Positions 49,991-63,639 are shown, numbered from the stretch's first letter. The stretch: 64,000 nucleotides of DNA from Eudromia elegans (GCA_003342815.1 PTEX01000120.1:2102039-2166038), one strand, 5' to 3'. The notes: generated from the letters alone by a model not told the origin. A program made the numbers and translations.

Positions 49991-52900
49991 GTCTGCTCTT
50001 AGGGCACCACAATACACTACATGACCAAGTAGTCAGCAAAGAGCAAAGGAACGTGATGCATTTTAAACACACATGCAGACAAAGGAACAGAAGACATTTT
50101 TACTCTCTTTTAATACATTTCCTTGTATAAATGTGCTTTATATATTTGAAAAACATATGAAGTATCTCAAGATGAACGTTATGCTAAAACTAATCTATTT
50201 CTTATCTAAAATCAGAATTTGGGTCAAGCCAAATTCAAAACAGCAGACAGAACAAGTTGATAAGGTAAGTAAGTATAACTTGCCCATTTTTTTTTTTTGT
50301 TTTAATATGCATCAGGAGTTATCAATATACATGTGCAACTCTTCATCTTAAAGTACTGTGCCCTTAACTTAAGGTTCAATTTGCTCTGCAACACTAAACA
50401 CTCAGTAATTTCTCATTTATTAAGGAGACAACAGCCACAGCCTTATAAGGGAGAAAAACAAAAGACAACTTTTGTAATTTTGTGCTATATTTGCAGCCTG
50501 TGTTTTAACAATGGTTAAAATTCAATTTCAATCCTGGCTAGGTGATGTTGATCCACACCAGTCTAAAGACTTCAGTCACCAAAGTGAATAGGACGATGGC
50601 TTAAAATGCATATATAGGTTGACAGTTTAACATGGGAATAATAATCAATTTGGACACATATTTATAGTTAAATGATAATGTTGTGAAATAAAAATCTTAT
50701 GGATATTATGCTGAAGTAAATGTGAGATTTTTAATACTTACAGACTATTTAAATATATACCAAATATTTAAAATTACTCATCTGACTAGAAAATTCAATA
50801 AAAAAAGACAACAATCCATAGTTCATATAATGTTGTCCTTAATTACTGGTAATTATTGCTAGAAAAGTTAATTCTAAAGGCTTAAATACTTACAAATGCA
50901 CTTCTTTTTCTAAAAAGAAAATAAGAAAATTGCAAAAACAGCACCATTTTGTATCAGAAGCCCTAAGGTGTATTTAGAATAATAATTACAGACTTTAATC
51001 ATGAAAATAAGTTTCATATATTATTGCACATTATTAATACATCCTAACCAATGAAGTTTAAAAGATAATGGATTGGATTTCTCTCTGTCTTGTGCATTAA
51101 TACACCTACTCATTGAGAGCAATAACATGTCAGAACTGTTCCCTAAAAGCACACTATAGATGAAATGAGTTACACAATTATGGAAATTAATGCAGTACAC
51201 AAATAGAAATGTAAATGATTATAATAAATAATAAGAAAAGAAATGAACTGAACATTATGAAGGCTAAATTTACAATTTTAACCTTAAAATACACCACATT
51301 TTATAAGTTCTATTGGGGTATTCTCCTGAAAATCACTAGATTAACAGAGCCATTAAAATGTCCAGTATCATTCATACAAAGCTATTTGATTAGGCCACAA
51401 TGAAATATTATTTTCTTCTTTAAGGCAGAACTGCCATTTTATTTTGTTTTGCAATCTCCAAAAAGCTACCAGGTGTAAAAGTGACCACTGGTGTTTCCCT
51501 GATGCACATGATGAATCTCTGCCTCCCACCTGCGCCCAGAGCTGGCAGCAGCATTGAAGGCGTACTCAGTCAAGGACAGAGTTACCCTGAAGAAAATCCC
51601 CCAAAACATTTCTCTACAATTGAGAACAATATTTAGAATTAGGATGGATTATTTAGGATGAGAATTAACACCTTACCCTGCAAAATGTTGAGGTCTAAAC
51701 TGTACAGGTAGTCTCAACAGTTAGAGAGAGATTCTCATCTATAAATGTAATGATTCCATCTATTTAAGACCTGACCTTCAGAGATGTCCCTCTTTCTGTT
51801 AACTTAAAGGAAACCCAGATTATCTTTGTAGTTGTCTAAAATTCAGTGAGATTACTCTTGATCTCTATCTAATAAATACTATCTAGTTCCTATACAGACA
51901 GTAAGGTGTTTCAGAGTTTAACTCAAGATCAGGTGCTGCTCTCTCTTCATTTTTTGTAAGCAGCTATGGAAGTTCCGTCTTAGGAGCTACTCTCTTTCTC
52001 CAGTTACCAAACAACCGAGGGACTAGCATCAATAAAGGGAGCACTTGATATTTCTAAAATAAAAAATGTTTTCCTTATAAAATGTCTTGTACTTTTATTA
52101 CTTTTGGATTATTTTTACTGAATGTTAATTAATGTCCAGTTAATTTTCACAAACTATTTATGCAGTTAAGTATAGTGTGCAGGAGATGGATGAGCTCTCA
52201 AGTGAGTTAATGATTATCTATGGATATGAATGCTCGTGGACCTGCACAAGACATGATATGGATGAGAAGGCATTCTCATAGGTAACGTTCTGAATGCTGT
52301 GACATACAGTAAACCTTGAGAAACAGATTAGGGCTTAACAGAGCAAATATATTAGCACAGTGAATTAGTCTTTTTTAAAGAACCACAACTTATTTAATTG
52401 TTGAATTCTCAGTTGTATGCAACTAAACAGTGATTTTTTTTTTTAATAATCTTGTAAAAATATCAAAAGAGACTTCATTACGTACTTTTTTTCACCAGTT
52501 TTTGCAAGCTGCTAGAGAGCATGACCACATTATGACCTTCTGTGCTCAGGGGAAACTATGTGTGTATGAGCAACAATAAGCTCTTCTACTCATGACTTGG
52601 GAGGGTCAAAATATTGTTCTGACTTCAGTATTATTGAGAGCATATTACTAAAATGAATTATGTTTCAAAAATACTTTAAAGTGAGACAAAGTGGACTCCA
52701 GCTGAGTCGAAGGACTTTAGTGATTTACAACTTGTAATTTGGGTGTACTTATATGAAGAAGAGCAGTGTTGTGTCTCAGGCCACTCATTCACCTTTATGT
52801 AGTCCATTTCTATAGTTATTTTCTTGATTGTATTAAGCTTCAAGATTCATTGTCTCAGATAATTGCATCAATGCACAAAGAAGTTAAGCATCTTTCACAG

Positions 52901-55900
52901 ATTTTAAAGTGGCCACCAGCAACTGCTATTGCTTTATTTAAACTTGCATTCTTTTATGAGTACCTTCTTTTTTTCTAATAGTGATCTGTCTGTTATTTTA
53001 TTGATTCCTAAAACTACAGTTCACATCTTTTACCATTAACCAGTCACTATAATTTCAATCCTTTAGGAATTGTTCTTAGAAGTTTATGATGTGAATTTCT
53101 TTGTCCTTTATCCTATCTGTTTATTTTTTCTTTCCGTTTCTTTGGTAACTTGTCAAACGGAGTACATTTCTTTACTCAGTTCAAGAAATAAACGTTGTCT
53201 TTTTCTATAGAGCAGTTCCTCGTTTGTTCTTTATGCTAAAGGAAAGGTTGTAACCTGATGTCATTTTGTCCTACTATCAATTTTTTACCCAGTTTTGCTT
53301 CTTCTTACTTTTTCTTCTTCAAAAACTTACTATAAATATTTGCAAAAAAATAAGTCATTCACCTTGATAATGCATAAGTACTGAATCTGCTGTGCTTTAC
53401 TCTTGCTGCTGCTATTTTGTTTTGTTGTTGTTGTTTTGTTTTGTTTCTCCTGACAATAGTTGGAATCATCTTAGAAAATAACACAGCAAAAAGGATCAAG
53501 AAAACATTTCAGACACAGCAGAGAAGCAACTCTTTATTAAATCATTGCACTGATCCATAATTCTTTCTTGTGACTGTTTTGACATACTTCCAAATTCCTT
53601 TTTAAATTCTGCCATCTCAAAGTGTTGCAACCATTAAAAGACTGATAATCAGTCAGTCCACCTATTTCAAGCTCGTAGATTCATAGATGAGCATCAGTCA
53701 TTTTCTGTCAACTTTCTGGTACCTAAGTAATAAAAAGAGTCTTTTCAATTTTACATGAAAAGAGTGAATCAGACCAGAAGAAAAACAGACTCTAGCAGTG
53801 AATTAGAACAAAAACATTTTGGTACAATGGATGAATCATTTGAGAACAACATCTAGAAACACTGCTAATCTCTCCTTTGACTTGTGATTTTTGATAGCTT
53901 ACACTATTTTTACTACTTAAAGGAACACTCATTTGCTAGGTGAATCTTCTAAGCCCCTACAAATCCCAAGCAGCCTATCTTGCTTCTAACAGATTATATA
54001 CCCTCTCACTGCTAATTTAGTCATTGGTTTTACATTAAAATTGGAAGCAAATATTTCAGAAAGTTCAATGTTGATATGTTTTAATCAAAGAATGCACATA
54101 AAAATAATGAAGTAGGAGGCACTTTCTGTTGAGGGCTTTTCTTTTCTTTCATTTTCTTTTCTTGAATCAGAAGTTTTAAAACATAATGCTTATCCAGTAC
54201 TGATCTAAATAAAAAGGCATTGATAACATGATGTGATTGTTCAATCAGCACACACTGCTATTGAATGAAGTCACCAGAAAGAAACTAAAAAAAAAAAAGA
54301 ATTAAGGAATACAAGCTTTTTCTTATTTTTCTCATATTTTAATTTTTGCAGACAATATCTCACTTTTTTATATGAATGAATTTTAAAGACTAGAAAATTA
54401 CAATATTTATTTATTAGCAAGAGATCAAATTTAACAGTCAATAGTACCTTTATAGGATGACAGTTTTTAGGGGGAATGAGAACAGACATTTCTTAAAGCA
54501 ACTTAGATGATGATTCTCTCATGCATGTCATCATGTATTATGCCAGCAACATAAAATCAATTTTTTTTATTAAAGTCTTTATTGTACCAAACTGATAAAT
54601 GTAAACCAGACAGTTTATATTCTTTTATGCTGCAAAAATGAATTATTGTAAGTGTGCCATGTCCATTTTCTGCACATTCGTCTTACTAATGCCTGAATGT
54701 GTACATGTTTGCTTCTATGGCTTATTCAGGTCTATATTTTAACAACAATTATGAGTTAATACATGAATTATTATTATTTCATTTTACTGTAATTCTGAAC
54801 CTCTATTCATGACTTTCTAACTAAAAGTTGTACCTACTTCAAAAACATAGATATAGTCATTCATTCATTTTCTCTTTAAGACCATATAAGCTTTGTGTAA
54901 ACATTCTTAGTCTTTCTATGACAGTGATATCAAATTTCCTTACAACTCATATGCGTGGAATGCTGCTTTTCTGTACTTGTATAATGCACAAGTGTCAAAA
55001 ATTTCAGGCCTCGTTAGCTCAAGCCCTGGTTTCATTATAATAGCAAGAACAACTTTTGCTGCAATTCTCCTGCTCGTGCAATACAGATTGTATAATAGAA
55101 CAAAGAGTACAATACATGTGTAGAACTGAAAAAAATCTCTGTAACTTTCTAGAAATACATCATTTTTTTCTCCTGATGAAATAAATTTTCATCCACTACT
55201 AGTATCTTGGTAGGACAGGATAAATATAAATTTATTACTTGCTTTTCCCCTCACCCAAATAATCAGTTACTTGGCAAAGAATATTGTACATTCTATGAGT
55301 TTCTGCTCATTAGTCATTCCTAGCAAATCAAATAGACCTCCAAGCCAATTAGTTTTTTTCTACATCAAATTTCTTTTTGCTATAATATAAACTATCATTC
55401 AATTTATTCATCTTTGCAATATCACCTTGAGATTACTTAACAAATCTATAATTTATGTACTCTTACTTAGAGTGTATTCTCACTTAGAAAAATTTACTTG
55501 TCATCCACTATTCAGGGCCTAAGAATTTTATTTAGATTTTTTTTCTTTCATCTAGGAACTAATATGGACATAAACTTAGGATATGTGCACTAGATCTTTA
55601 ACTATTGCAGTGGGGAATATTGTTATTTTGCAATATTCAGCAAGCACATTGCTGAGATGTCAATGCACGCTTTCACTTCTCTGAATGTTCCTTCATCACT
55701 ACCTCTTTATTTTAGCCACAATTTAAGAACAATATTCCCTTATGCAGTTGTTAAAAACTGTTAAGACACTCTAAAACTTCAAACAATTTTATTTTAATAG
55801 CTAGTTTTCATTTGCAAGGTGCCAGAGTATTCCTACAACAATGGATTTTGCTACGTTAAATGCTTAGCATATTGTGCTACAAATGAAGAATGAAGAAATG

Positions 55901-56896
55901 CATTTAGTTCACCAGAAACCTCAGAGAATTTAATTAGGATGCTACAAATGTAGAGTCAAATCTGCAATAGTAAACATCATCTTCTGGATAAATAGCTCCT
56001 TATTATCTGAAAGGGATATTCAACCTGTTAATATTTAGTCTCACATGATTGAAACTTGGTATATAGATGCTAAGTGATGCTGCAGGCTGTGGGTATATCA
56101 AGCTGTTCAGCAATGCATAACTTAAGGGCCACTCTTTCTCAGGTCCCTTGGCTATGTAATTACGTAACAGAAGAAATTATCTTCCAAGCTATGTTCTTGG
56201 TCTAGAGTAGCCTGCAGTGCTGTAGTTAGGTCTGATGATGAGGTGGTGAATATGACTTTTTCATTTCATCATGGAGATATTGGCTGTGATTCCAGGTCTT
56301 GGGTGAATGTTCAGATACTGAACTTACTGTTTAAGGGGGCAGTAAAGAAAGGGTGCCAATTTTGCCATCTGTCCATTGTAAATAAGGTCCTGTGCATCTA
56401 CTTCCAGAATTATATTCAGCGTTGTAAGAGCTGGCATATTTCTGCTGCCCAGACCCTGAAGAGCATCAGGTTTTAAGATATGTCTTCTCAGCAATTTTAC
56501 TTCAGGCATCTCCCAGTATGTATCTTAGAAGAAATTCCATTTTTTTCTGAGATATTTCATTCCCTTAGGCTTTATGTGGGAAATTAATGTGTATCACTCA
56601 GAGAGTGGATCCTACTTAGAAAGCAAATACTTACATACCTGTGTAGCAAAATGGAGAGAGGCTGTTTAAGTCCTCTTAATCCTCTTTCAAAGAACCAGAA
56701 AACCTGGATAGGGTTACCTTCTTATCTGTCATCTCATGGAATTGAATTGTAACTAAAGCAGGAAGTGTCAAGTTTTTTTACTAGTTCACTGTCTGCACAA
56801 CGGGAAGTTATAGTAATGCTGGTTGTCTTGAATGGGATTCATAATTATTTTGTCAGTTTTTGGTATCAGCCTCCAATGAAAGTCTAAAATTTCCAC
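49991..56896. other. Long intergenic stretch, no gene seen
   Basis: Nearly 7 kb of A+T-rich DNA without a recognised gene or mobile element. Minor features: a T run near 50288, a G+C-richer spot at about 51480-51590 (cctcccacctgcgcccagag), a GTT/GTTTT microsatellite at about 53415-53446, a pyrimidine tract at about 54138-54163 and an A run near 54287. All open frames are 92 codons or shorter and lack domains. Confidence 0.55.
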
Positions 56897-56974
56897 CTCC
56901 CCTCCCCTCCCCTCCCCTCTCCTCCCCTCTCCTCCCCTCTCCTCCCCTCTCCTCCCCTCTCCTCTCTTCTCCTC
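56897..56974. repeat. CCCCT / CTCCCCTCTC satellite
   Basis: A pure pyrimidine tract on the plus strand. It starts as a 5-bp CCCCT repeat (about four units) and turns into a 10-bp unit cctcccctct repeated about five times, ending in a degraded cctctcttctcctc. The 10-mer is a dimer of the 5-mer with a C-to-T change in one half. On the minus strand it reads as closely spaced GGGG runs, able in principle to form a G-quadruplex. As a mirror-like polypurine/polypyrimidine tract it could also form triplex DNA. Confidence 0.95.
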
Positions 56975-57719
56975 AGATTTATAATCTAATCAAAAAGAGA
57001 ATAAATTAGTATTGGGCTCAGTTTTTGCTTTACTAAGACCATGTAATAACTTTGGCTTAATGGTGTTGTAAAGGCCATATACTACTACAGATTTTGATCA
57101 ATGACAAGATTTTTACTAATAATATCCTTTAATCAGAAAAGAAATGAAAAAATAGCAGAAGAGTAGAAAATAGGAAGGCACGAGATGAAGTGGTCATGGA
57201 ACAGTTTAATTTACTGTAACAAAGCTTTTCATATTTCTATAAAAAGGATGTATAAAAAGGATCATTTAAAGGATCTATAAAAATCACATATAGCTATTTA
57301 AGTTCTCAGCTTTAACATTTTATAGAATGATTTAAAGTGAATGGTAGTATATGAATCTGATTATTGTATCCATCTGCCAAGTAATGTACAATCACTTAGA
57401 TTCATGATTTTTTTTTCATTTTTGTAACATAAATATGTAAAGAAAGGAAAAAGGGATAAAAACTATCCATGATAGAAGGAGTAAATGTAACTCAGTGAAA
57501 AAATTTAAGAAAATAATTTAGAATTGACTCATGCTTCCTCTCAGTGAGGTAGACCCTGCGGTCATCAACAATCAGTCACAGAGCGGCACAAGTTTGCAAA
57601 CAATACATATGGTGCAGGATGTGAGGAGGCAAGGGATGACTGTGCCAAGTACATACAGTGGTGGAAATCTACATGTAAACTCTATCCCTTTCCTGACTTG
57701 CCCTGCTCTACTCCCCCCC
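56975..57719. other. Intergenic DNA, no gene seen
   Basis: A+T-rich to about 57530, then G+C-richer to the edge of the LTR (57530-57719). The latter could be host DNA or another old insertion. The 102-codon frame at 57531-57839 runs from here into the LTR and is not taken as a gene. Confidence 0.5.
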
Positions 57720-58229
57720 TGCAGGGGATTCGGGTCATCACACGTAGATCAATGGGACCAGGTAATACCGTTTATTGTGCTTACAAGTACCCACTTTATA
57801 CCCTCGCTCCCACAGCGTGCACTTAGCAACTTATTGTGATTGGTTGCATACTACTGTTCATGTGCACACTAACATAAATGATTGGCTAAACGCATCTGTT
57901 CACACATCCTTCTAATCGGATTGCAGGTGGTCCAACTCTTATCTTGTTGAGCTCACTCAGTCCCACATTTGGAGTTGGTTCCCACTCCTCCGCTCATTCC
58001 ACAGTTCTATTTCTTTACTTCTTTGCTCTGAGTGTCCTTGCAGACTCAGCACTCCAAGTTCCCTGCTTCCCTGTTCCCAGTGTCTTTATCTCTTTATTCT
58101 TAGGGTCCTTGTAGTGCAACAGAATCAGCACGTTCTGCAGTTATACCAAGACAGTCCACAGTTATGCTAAAAGAGAAGAGTGAGTTTTGATAGATCACAA
58201 ATCCATATTTTTCTAAAACCATTACAACA
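57720..58229 (-). mobile_element. Endogenous retrovirus-like LTR, minus strand
   Basis: About 510 bp with LTR anatomy when read on the minus strand. It begins TGTTGTAATGG (at 58229 going left) and has two CCAAT boxes (attgg on the plus strand at 57881-57885 and 57839-57843). A TATA-like gtataaag follows (complement of 57794-57801), then an AATAAA signal (complement of 57771-57776), and the end falls at about 57720, near a CA. A polypurine tract abuts the TGT end, as expected of a 3' LTR. No matching second LTR or recognisable internal genes were seen in the window. The family is uncertain (an avian class II or III type is possible). It looks like a fossil of moderate age; the far boundary is approximate. 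Confidence 0.72.
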
Positions 58230-58253
58230 CCCCTCCACCCCCATTTTTTTCCC
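58230..58253 (-). mobile_element. Polypurine tract next to the LTR
   Basis: On the minus strand this reads as an A run followed by gggggtggagggg, directly before the TGT that opens the LTR. In retroviruses and LTR retrotransposons such a tract primes plus-strand synthesis just upstream of the 3' LTR. Its presence suggests the LTR is the 3' one, with a remnant of internal sequence extending right for an unknown and probably short distance. Confidence 0.6.
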
Positions 58254-61200
58254 AATATATCACATCTCAAGCAATTTTCCTTTGGGTCTAGGATTTAAAA
58301 ATCACAGATGTTGGTTCAGATAAATTAGGCTTAAATTATTTAATAATTTATTGACAAGATGTCAGAAAGGAGTTAGATATGTATTAGTTTAGGAATCTCT
58401 TCAAGGAATGAAGTACTGCAAAAAAAAAAGAAAAAAGAAAAGATAAAAGATAAAGAATTTTGGTGGAATGTGATGAAATAAGCAGATACAACTATAGGTA
58501 GCTTTAATTCCTGATGCAAAGATTCTATAGATATTAGCAAATTAGATTTTTCTACTTCTGACACTAGAACGGCAGATTGATTCTACTACAGGAGGTAAAG
58601 AATTTCACCCAGTAACAAAACACTTGACTTTCTCTAGTTTCTTTTTAGACCAGTTTGAAGAAAGAAACTATTTTTTGTTCCTCTTTTGAAACTTCAGTTC
58701 TGTAAGTGACTCTCAGTGGAAGAATCCTGGCATTTCAGCTCAGGCCTGACTCCATGCTGCCCACAGAATTCACTCCAGCCCCTCCATTTTACCATTTTTT
58801 CTCTTGCACAGCATAAAATCAAATGTCCTGACCATGAAGAGGTCAATGAAATCCCAAACCTGAACAGTCATACTCTCATATTTCTGATTTCCACTTCTAA
58901 GGGACAGTAGTGTGGTGCAGTTCAGAAAAGTACTACTCTTGCTGAAGACCTGAATGTATTCCCAAATCAGGCACTGATTGATCCTCTATTAGAACTTCTA
59001 GGTTTAAATCCACTACCTTTGATGTACTTCTTGGGAACCTACTCTGAGACACAAAAAATCATCCCAGAATTTCTGTAATTATTATTCTTGATTTAACTAA
59101 ACACAGCTTTCCTACTTAAGTCTCATGGAAGAAAAGCCTAAAATGTACCATAGTCTCATCTGGAAGACATGGAACTGAAAGGAAAAAGCTTAACAAATCA
59201 AGCCACAGGCTTTGGCTAAATTATCCAGTTGTATCACCGTATAAATAATAGTTATATTAGATAATATCTTTATCTATTTTGATAGGTATCATTGTTAATC
59301 AGTTCAAAATTTCCTGAATCAGATATTCTTCATTTACACACTGAAAAACCAATACAACATGGTGAACAAAATATCAGAACTAGTTAAGAAAAACAGCTCA
59401 TAGTATTCCAGGATGATACTGCTTCTTCTATAAGATTCACAAGCTTTAAATTTTGGAAATTGTGCAAATGCATTTTTATTATTTTCAGTATACTCTGAGA
59501 CTATCTGGGTCACTAGTAATAATTCAAGAGAAAGCTTTTTTATTTAATTTGCAATTACTTCAAGGCCAAAATGCTAACAAAGTTCTATTTTATAGGTAGC
59601 CTTTCCAAAAACTTACCTACAGGTTTGTGATAGGCAATTGTTAGGCTTACTCAGCAGATTTTCTATCTTTTGAGTCAATTATTTTGAGATAATGTTGACA
59701 CCAGAGTTACTACTTCCAAGACAAACAGAGCTCTTATGGGAACATAAAATGTCAAATTTATCATGAGAAAGATACTCTCTATAGAAAGTTTTTGTAATTG
59801 CATTATGATATGTGGGATTCATTAATAAAACCCCTTTGATTCTAAATGTGTATATATATGCATACATACATATACATATTCATATGCATAGCTATGCATA
59901 TATACATATTTCTTTAAGCAAGTTCTCTTGCTCTACAGAGTGTTTATGGGATCATGACTCAAAATTCATCAGAGAAGTGTTCTACTGGAAACTTTCACTA
60001 ATTCTAGCTTAAACCATTGCTCAAAAGAAAAATAGATTTAGATGTATTTTGTGTGTCTTTCATCATCTACATAAGTTGGAAGGGGAAACTCTTTTCCAGA
60101 TATTTTCCTAGACTGTATTTTTTCTTTCTTTTTTTTTTTTTAAAAAAAAACCTTAGGAACAGAGGGAGACTGAATTCCTCAGTGTTTACAACTGAATAAA
60201 AATTTGAAATGGAGATCTTGCTTTTTACTTCCCTGATATATATCGTTCTTACTAGAAATAATTCTTCATTAAAACATAATTGAAAATAACAGTGGAAAAA
60301 GAACTTTACTATTTTAATTTTGGAGAAATAGCTATCTTCATAAACTCCTTAAAAATATGATAGAATGAATTAAAAAAAAAAAAAAACAAACTGAAGAACC
60401 TTCAGAAACATTAGATATGATTTATTTAAGGATGATCCTGGAAAAGAATGGTGATGCACAAATACAGTGTAAGTTGCCCGCCTGTCTTGAGTGATCCCTC
60501 TGGTGCACTGTGCTGCCCATGACATGCCGCAGTCCTCTTTGCCTGAATCCAGGGGACCAGCGTGATTAGCTGAATGGACAGTGCTACCTTTGCAGAAGCA
60601 TAGGAACAAAAGATACATTGATCTAAACACGCTTTCTTAAAAAAAAGAAAAAAAAACTTTTTTAATGTGAATTATTTTTAACTATCTATTTATAGGAATG
60701 TCTAAGGCTTTATTGTGACAGCAATCAGAAAATAACAGTGAGGTTCACAGTGTCACAGAGACATTCTGTGGATCTCAAAATACATACATTTTAAAGTACT
60801 GGGTTTACCAGCTAAAAGTGTCTCAGTCTTTCATATAAATTTCCTGTTGACATTCAAATCTGAATCATAACCCTTTCTCCTACCTGTGATTTCTTGGTAA
60901 AATCCTAGAAATTCTGGGATTTCCAAAAGAGTAAAACCAAAGAGTTTTATGCTCTTGAATTAACACGGAACAAGTTTGTTAGATACCAAGAATGTATTCC
61001 ATAAGACTAAACTCAGCTCACTGGTTCTGTAACTTTCCCTGGTGAATAGTAAATCTCACATAAAAAGGTTATATGTTTCTCCATGTTTAGAACTTAGCAA
61101 TGTAAAAAAAAATATATATTTGTGCATGTGCATATATGTGTGTCTAACTAAATAATCCAAATAGGTAATGGATGACTACTTAGTGGTATTGACTTTGCTT

Positions 61201-62956
61201 CTTGTTGCATGGCAATTGCAAATAATGTACAGCTCATCTATGTCAATGTTTCAACATATTTCTTTTCTCTGCAGCATGCAGTGAAAAGTCCTGCCAAACT
61301 TTGTGACATGAAACATGATTCTTATTGTCGCTTAACTTGTTATTGCACATTCCACCTTAACAAATCAAGATCTAGTTGTTCTTGAGAAGGATACCTGTAA
61401 GACGGACTTTCAGCAGCATATCTCAGCATTCTGCATCTGACTGATGTCTTCAGATACCAATGGTTCAAGGTTTTCTCTGATACAGGGATGTCAGAGACAG
61501 CTGGCTTTATAGAATGTATTTATTTTTCAGTTATGACTTTTAAAAGTGAAAGAAAAACATGTTTTAAAATTTTCTATGATTACATTTTTATTTTATAAAT
61601 TTGATATAAATATTTATAGCATATAATTATATCAGCATACATAGTATACTGTAAATATCACAAAGACAGACTATCTCCTTATATTTTCTCTTCTTTTTTT
61701 TTTTTTTTTTAATTCAGTCTTTTTTTTTTTAGTTAGGTGATCACTTAGTTCGGACATTTCTATAGAGAAAGAGATAAATTTGATGTCTTTTAGACATAGG
61801 AAATGTAGAATCCAGCTATGTTACAGTCTGAATACATACTCTGAGCTTTGGATGGATGGAGAAGTGGGTAAAAAAGCAGATAGCTGCCCCTATGTAGTTT
61901 TCAGAGGCCAATTTACCAGCCTTCTCCTCCTTTTGGCAATCTGGCACCTTTTTCACATAACAAGATATTGATTTCTGGAAGCAATTAGTGACTGTCACAT
62001 GCATACAGATCAACACATGAGCAGTGGATCCAAACAGCAATTGATTTTCATATCAACAGTGAATCCAAAATATCCTACATATGTTAGACTTGTTGTGTAT
62101 GAGTTGAGACCTGCTTGTAGTATTGAGTTTTGTGAAGAAAGATTTAAAATAACCACTTTTAGAGAATATTCTGACACATGTTTTCCCAGAAAAAAAAAGG
62201 CAAATTATTGTGAGAAGTGTCAGATGCCAAATCACAGAGAGAATCAGAATTTAAGACTCAATCCTGTCTACAGCACTTTCTTATATAAATACTGGGATGT
62301 GAATGTATTGATGAAATCATAAAATTTCTCAAGTAAGTTGAGAAATAACATTTATAGGTCAACTAAATTAGAGAAAATATAGCATAAGGCATGCTATAAA
62401 TTATATATGCACTGTTTTCCTGCTGAAGTAACAATACTTTATCAGATTATAAGGACTCTTTTATGACAGATAAATATGAATAGAATATTGTCATGGAGAA
62501 GGGTGGTTAACCTTTCTGAGGGAGGAAAACACAAAGGTGAGTGGGAAATACTTTTCTTTGGTGGCTTCTTTCTGTGAAGGCCTGAAGGAATAGGAAGCAA
62601 GTATACTCTTAGTTTAGACTCTGCAAGCAGCTGTTTGAGAGTTAATCAAGGTTAGTAAATGAGAGTTATGACAATGATCTTTGTGATGTGAATACTTTTC
62701 CACTGAGAACATCTAGTTTGTTTGACCACTACCACTGGCATAGCATAAGTGTGTATATCTTCAGTGAATGAGGATTACAATTTCAAGTTTCAAAGCCAAA
62801 ACAAAATTTTTGATAATGGACAAAGTGCATACTCTTCAGATATGTACAGAGCATATTCTTGTAGAATCACAGTGAATCTGCTTTAAAAACAAAAAAGGAC
62901 TTTCATCAATCTCTTCTTTACAATCCTGCTGCTAGAGTAGCTTCTGCATTTTTTTA
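58254..62956. other. Long intergenic stretch, no gene seen
   Basis: No gene supported. Contains an A run near 60372, a G+C-richer spot at about 60470-60580, T runs at 61694-61710 and 61720-61730, (TA)/(CA)-rich DNA at 59850-59910 with a perfect palindrome (listed separately), and a 107-codon frame at 61999-62322 that is lysine/cysteine-containing but unrecognised. Some of the first few hundred bases may be internal remnant of the LTR element, but nothing there is recognisable. Confidence 0.5.
59882..59901. repeat. Perfect 20-bp palindrome
   Basis: atatgcatagctatgcatat is its own reverse complement. It holds two octamer-like ATGCAT words within a TATA/CATA-rich microsatellite region. Confidence 0.9.
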
Positions 62957-63055
62957 ATAATAGCTTGCATCTCTATAGCACTTTTCACCCTTTGAAGATG
63001 AAGAGTTTTACATAAGTATTAAGTACTATGATTCTGTAGTTGGGAGTGAACTTTA
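62957..63055 (+). repeat. Possible ancient amniote repeat relic
   Basis: The words 'gcatctctatagcacttttc' (62967 onwards) and a following 'ttgaagatgaagagttttacataa' zone resemble a very old, widely dispersed amniote repeat. Its conserved part reads roughly 'tatagcacttttcatccgaaggatctcaaagcactttacaaa'. I recognise the motif but cannot assign the family name with certainty. Diverged and noncoding. Confidence 0.4.
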
Positions 63056-63639
63056 CAGTGCATTGAAAGTAGCAAAATGTTTTCATTATAATGAAATATT
63101 TTACTCATTGTTTGAATATTTTAGCTGAAATACATAACTCCTTAGGCTGTTCATAATTCTGATTTGCTTAGGAAGCTGTGGTCATTGTTCTTGGACCACA
63201 GGAGCTCCTCATAAACTCTCTTGGGGCCTTCCTGATACTGATGAAATATAGGTAAGTTTTATGGAACTAGAAACTCTGTGAACCCTTAATGCACCAGAAA
63301 GTAAGTGGCATCTGGCTGTTTATTTCACTGTCAAGCCTGTGACCTCAAATAAATGTCTTTAACATCCACAGTAGTCCTGTGGATGCTAAAAAAAGCTACC
63401 ATTAAGAATTACCATCCATTTTGAAGTCTGACCTGTGGATATAGCAGACAGTTAGGAAGGAAATGAGAGTACAGTGACAGTGACTGAGGTACTAGAATTC
63501 AGTACACTGATTAGCTCTGAGTGTGATCTGATTGGTTTTAATAGTGTGAAAACATTTTTCTTATTTATAAATAAAAAAACACATAAGCCCTGATCAGCTT
63601 TCTTTTATGTTCAGAATTTGGCAGTTTTGGGGGTTATTT
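63056..63639. other. Intergenic DNA, no gene seen
   Basis: No exon, RNA gene or mobile element was recognised. Confidence 0.55.

Noticed and set aside
57531-57839. 102-codon frame
   Set aside because: Runs from the flank into the LTR on the strand opposite to the element; no protein similarity recognised.
61999-62322. 107-codon frame with a CEKC-type motif
   Set aside because: The two cysteines do not form a known zinc-binding pattern with partners, and no family is recognised.
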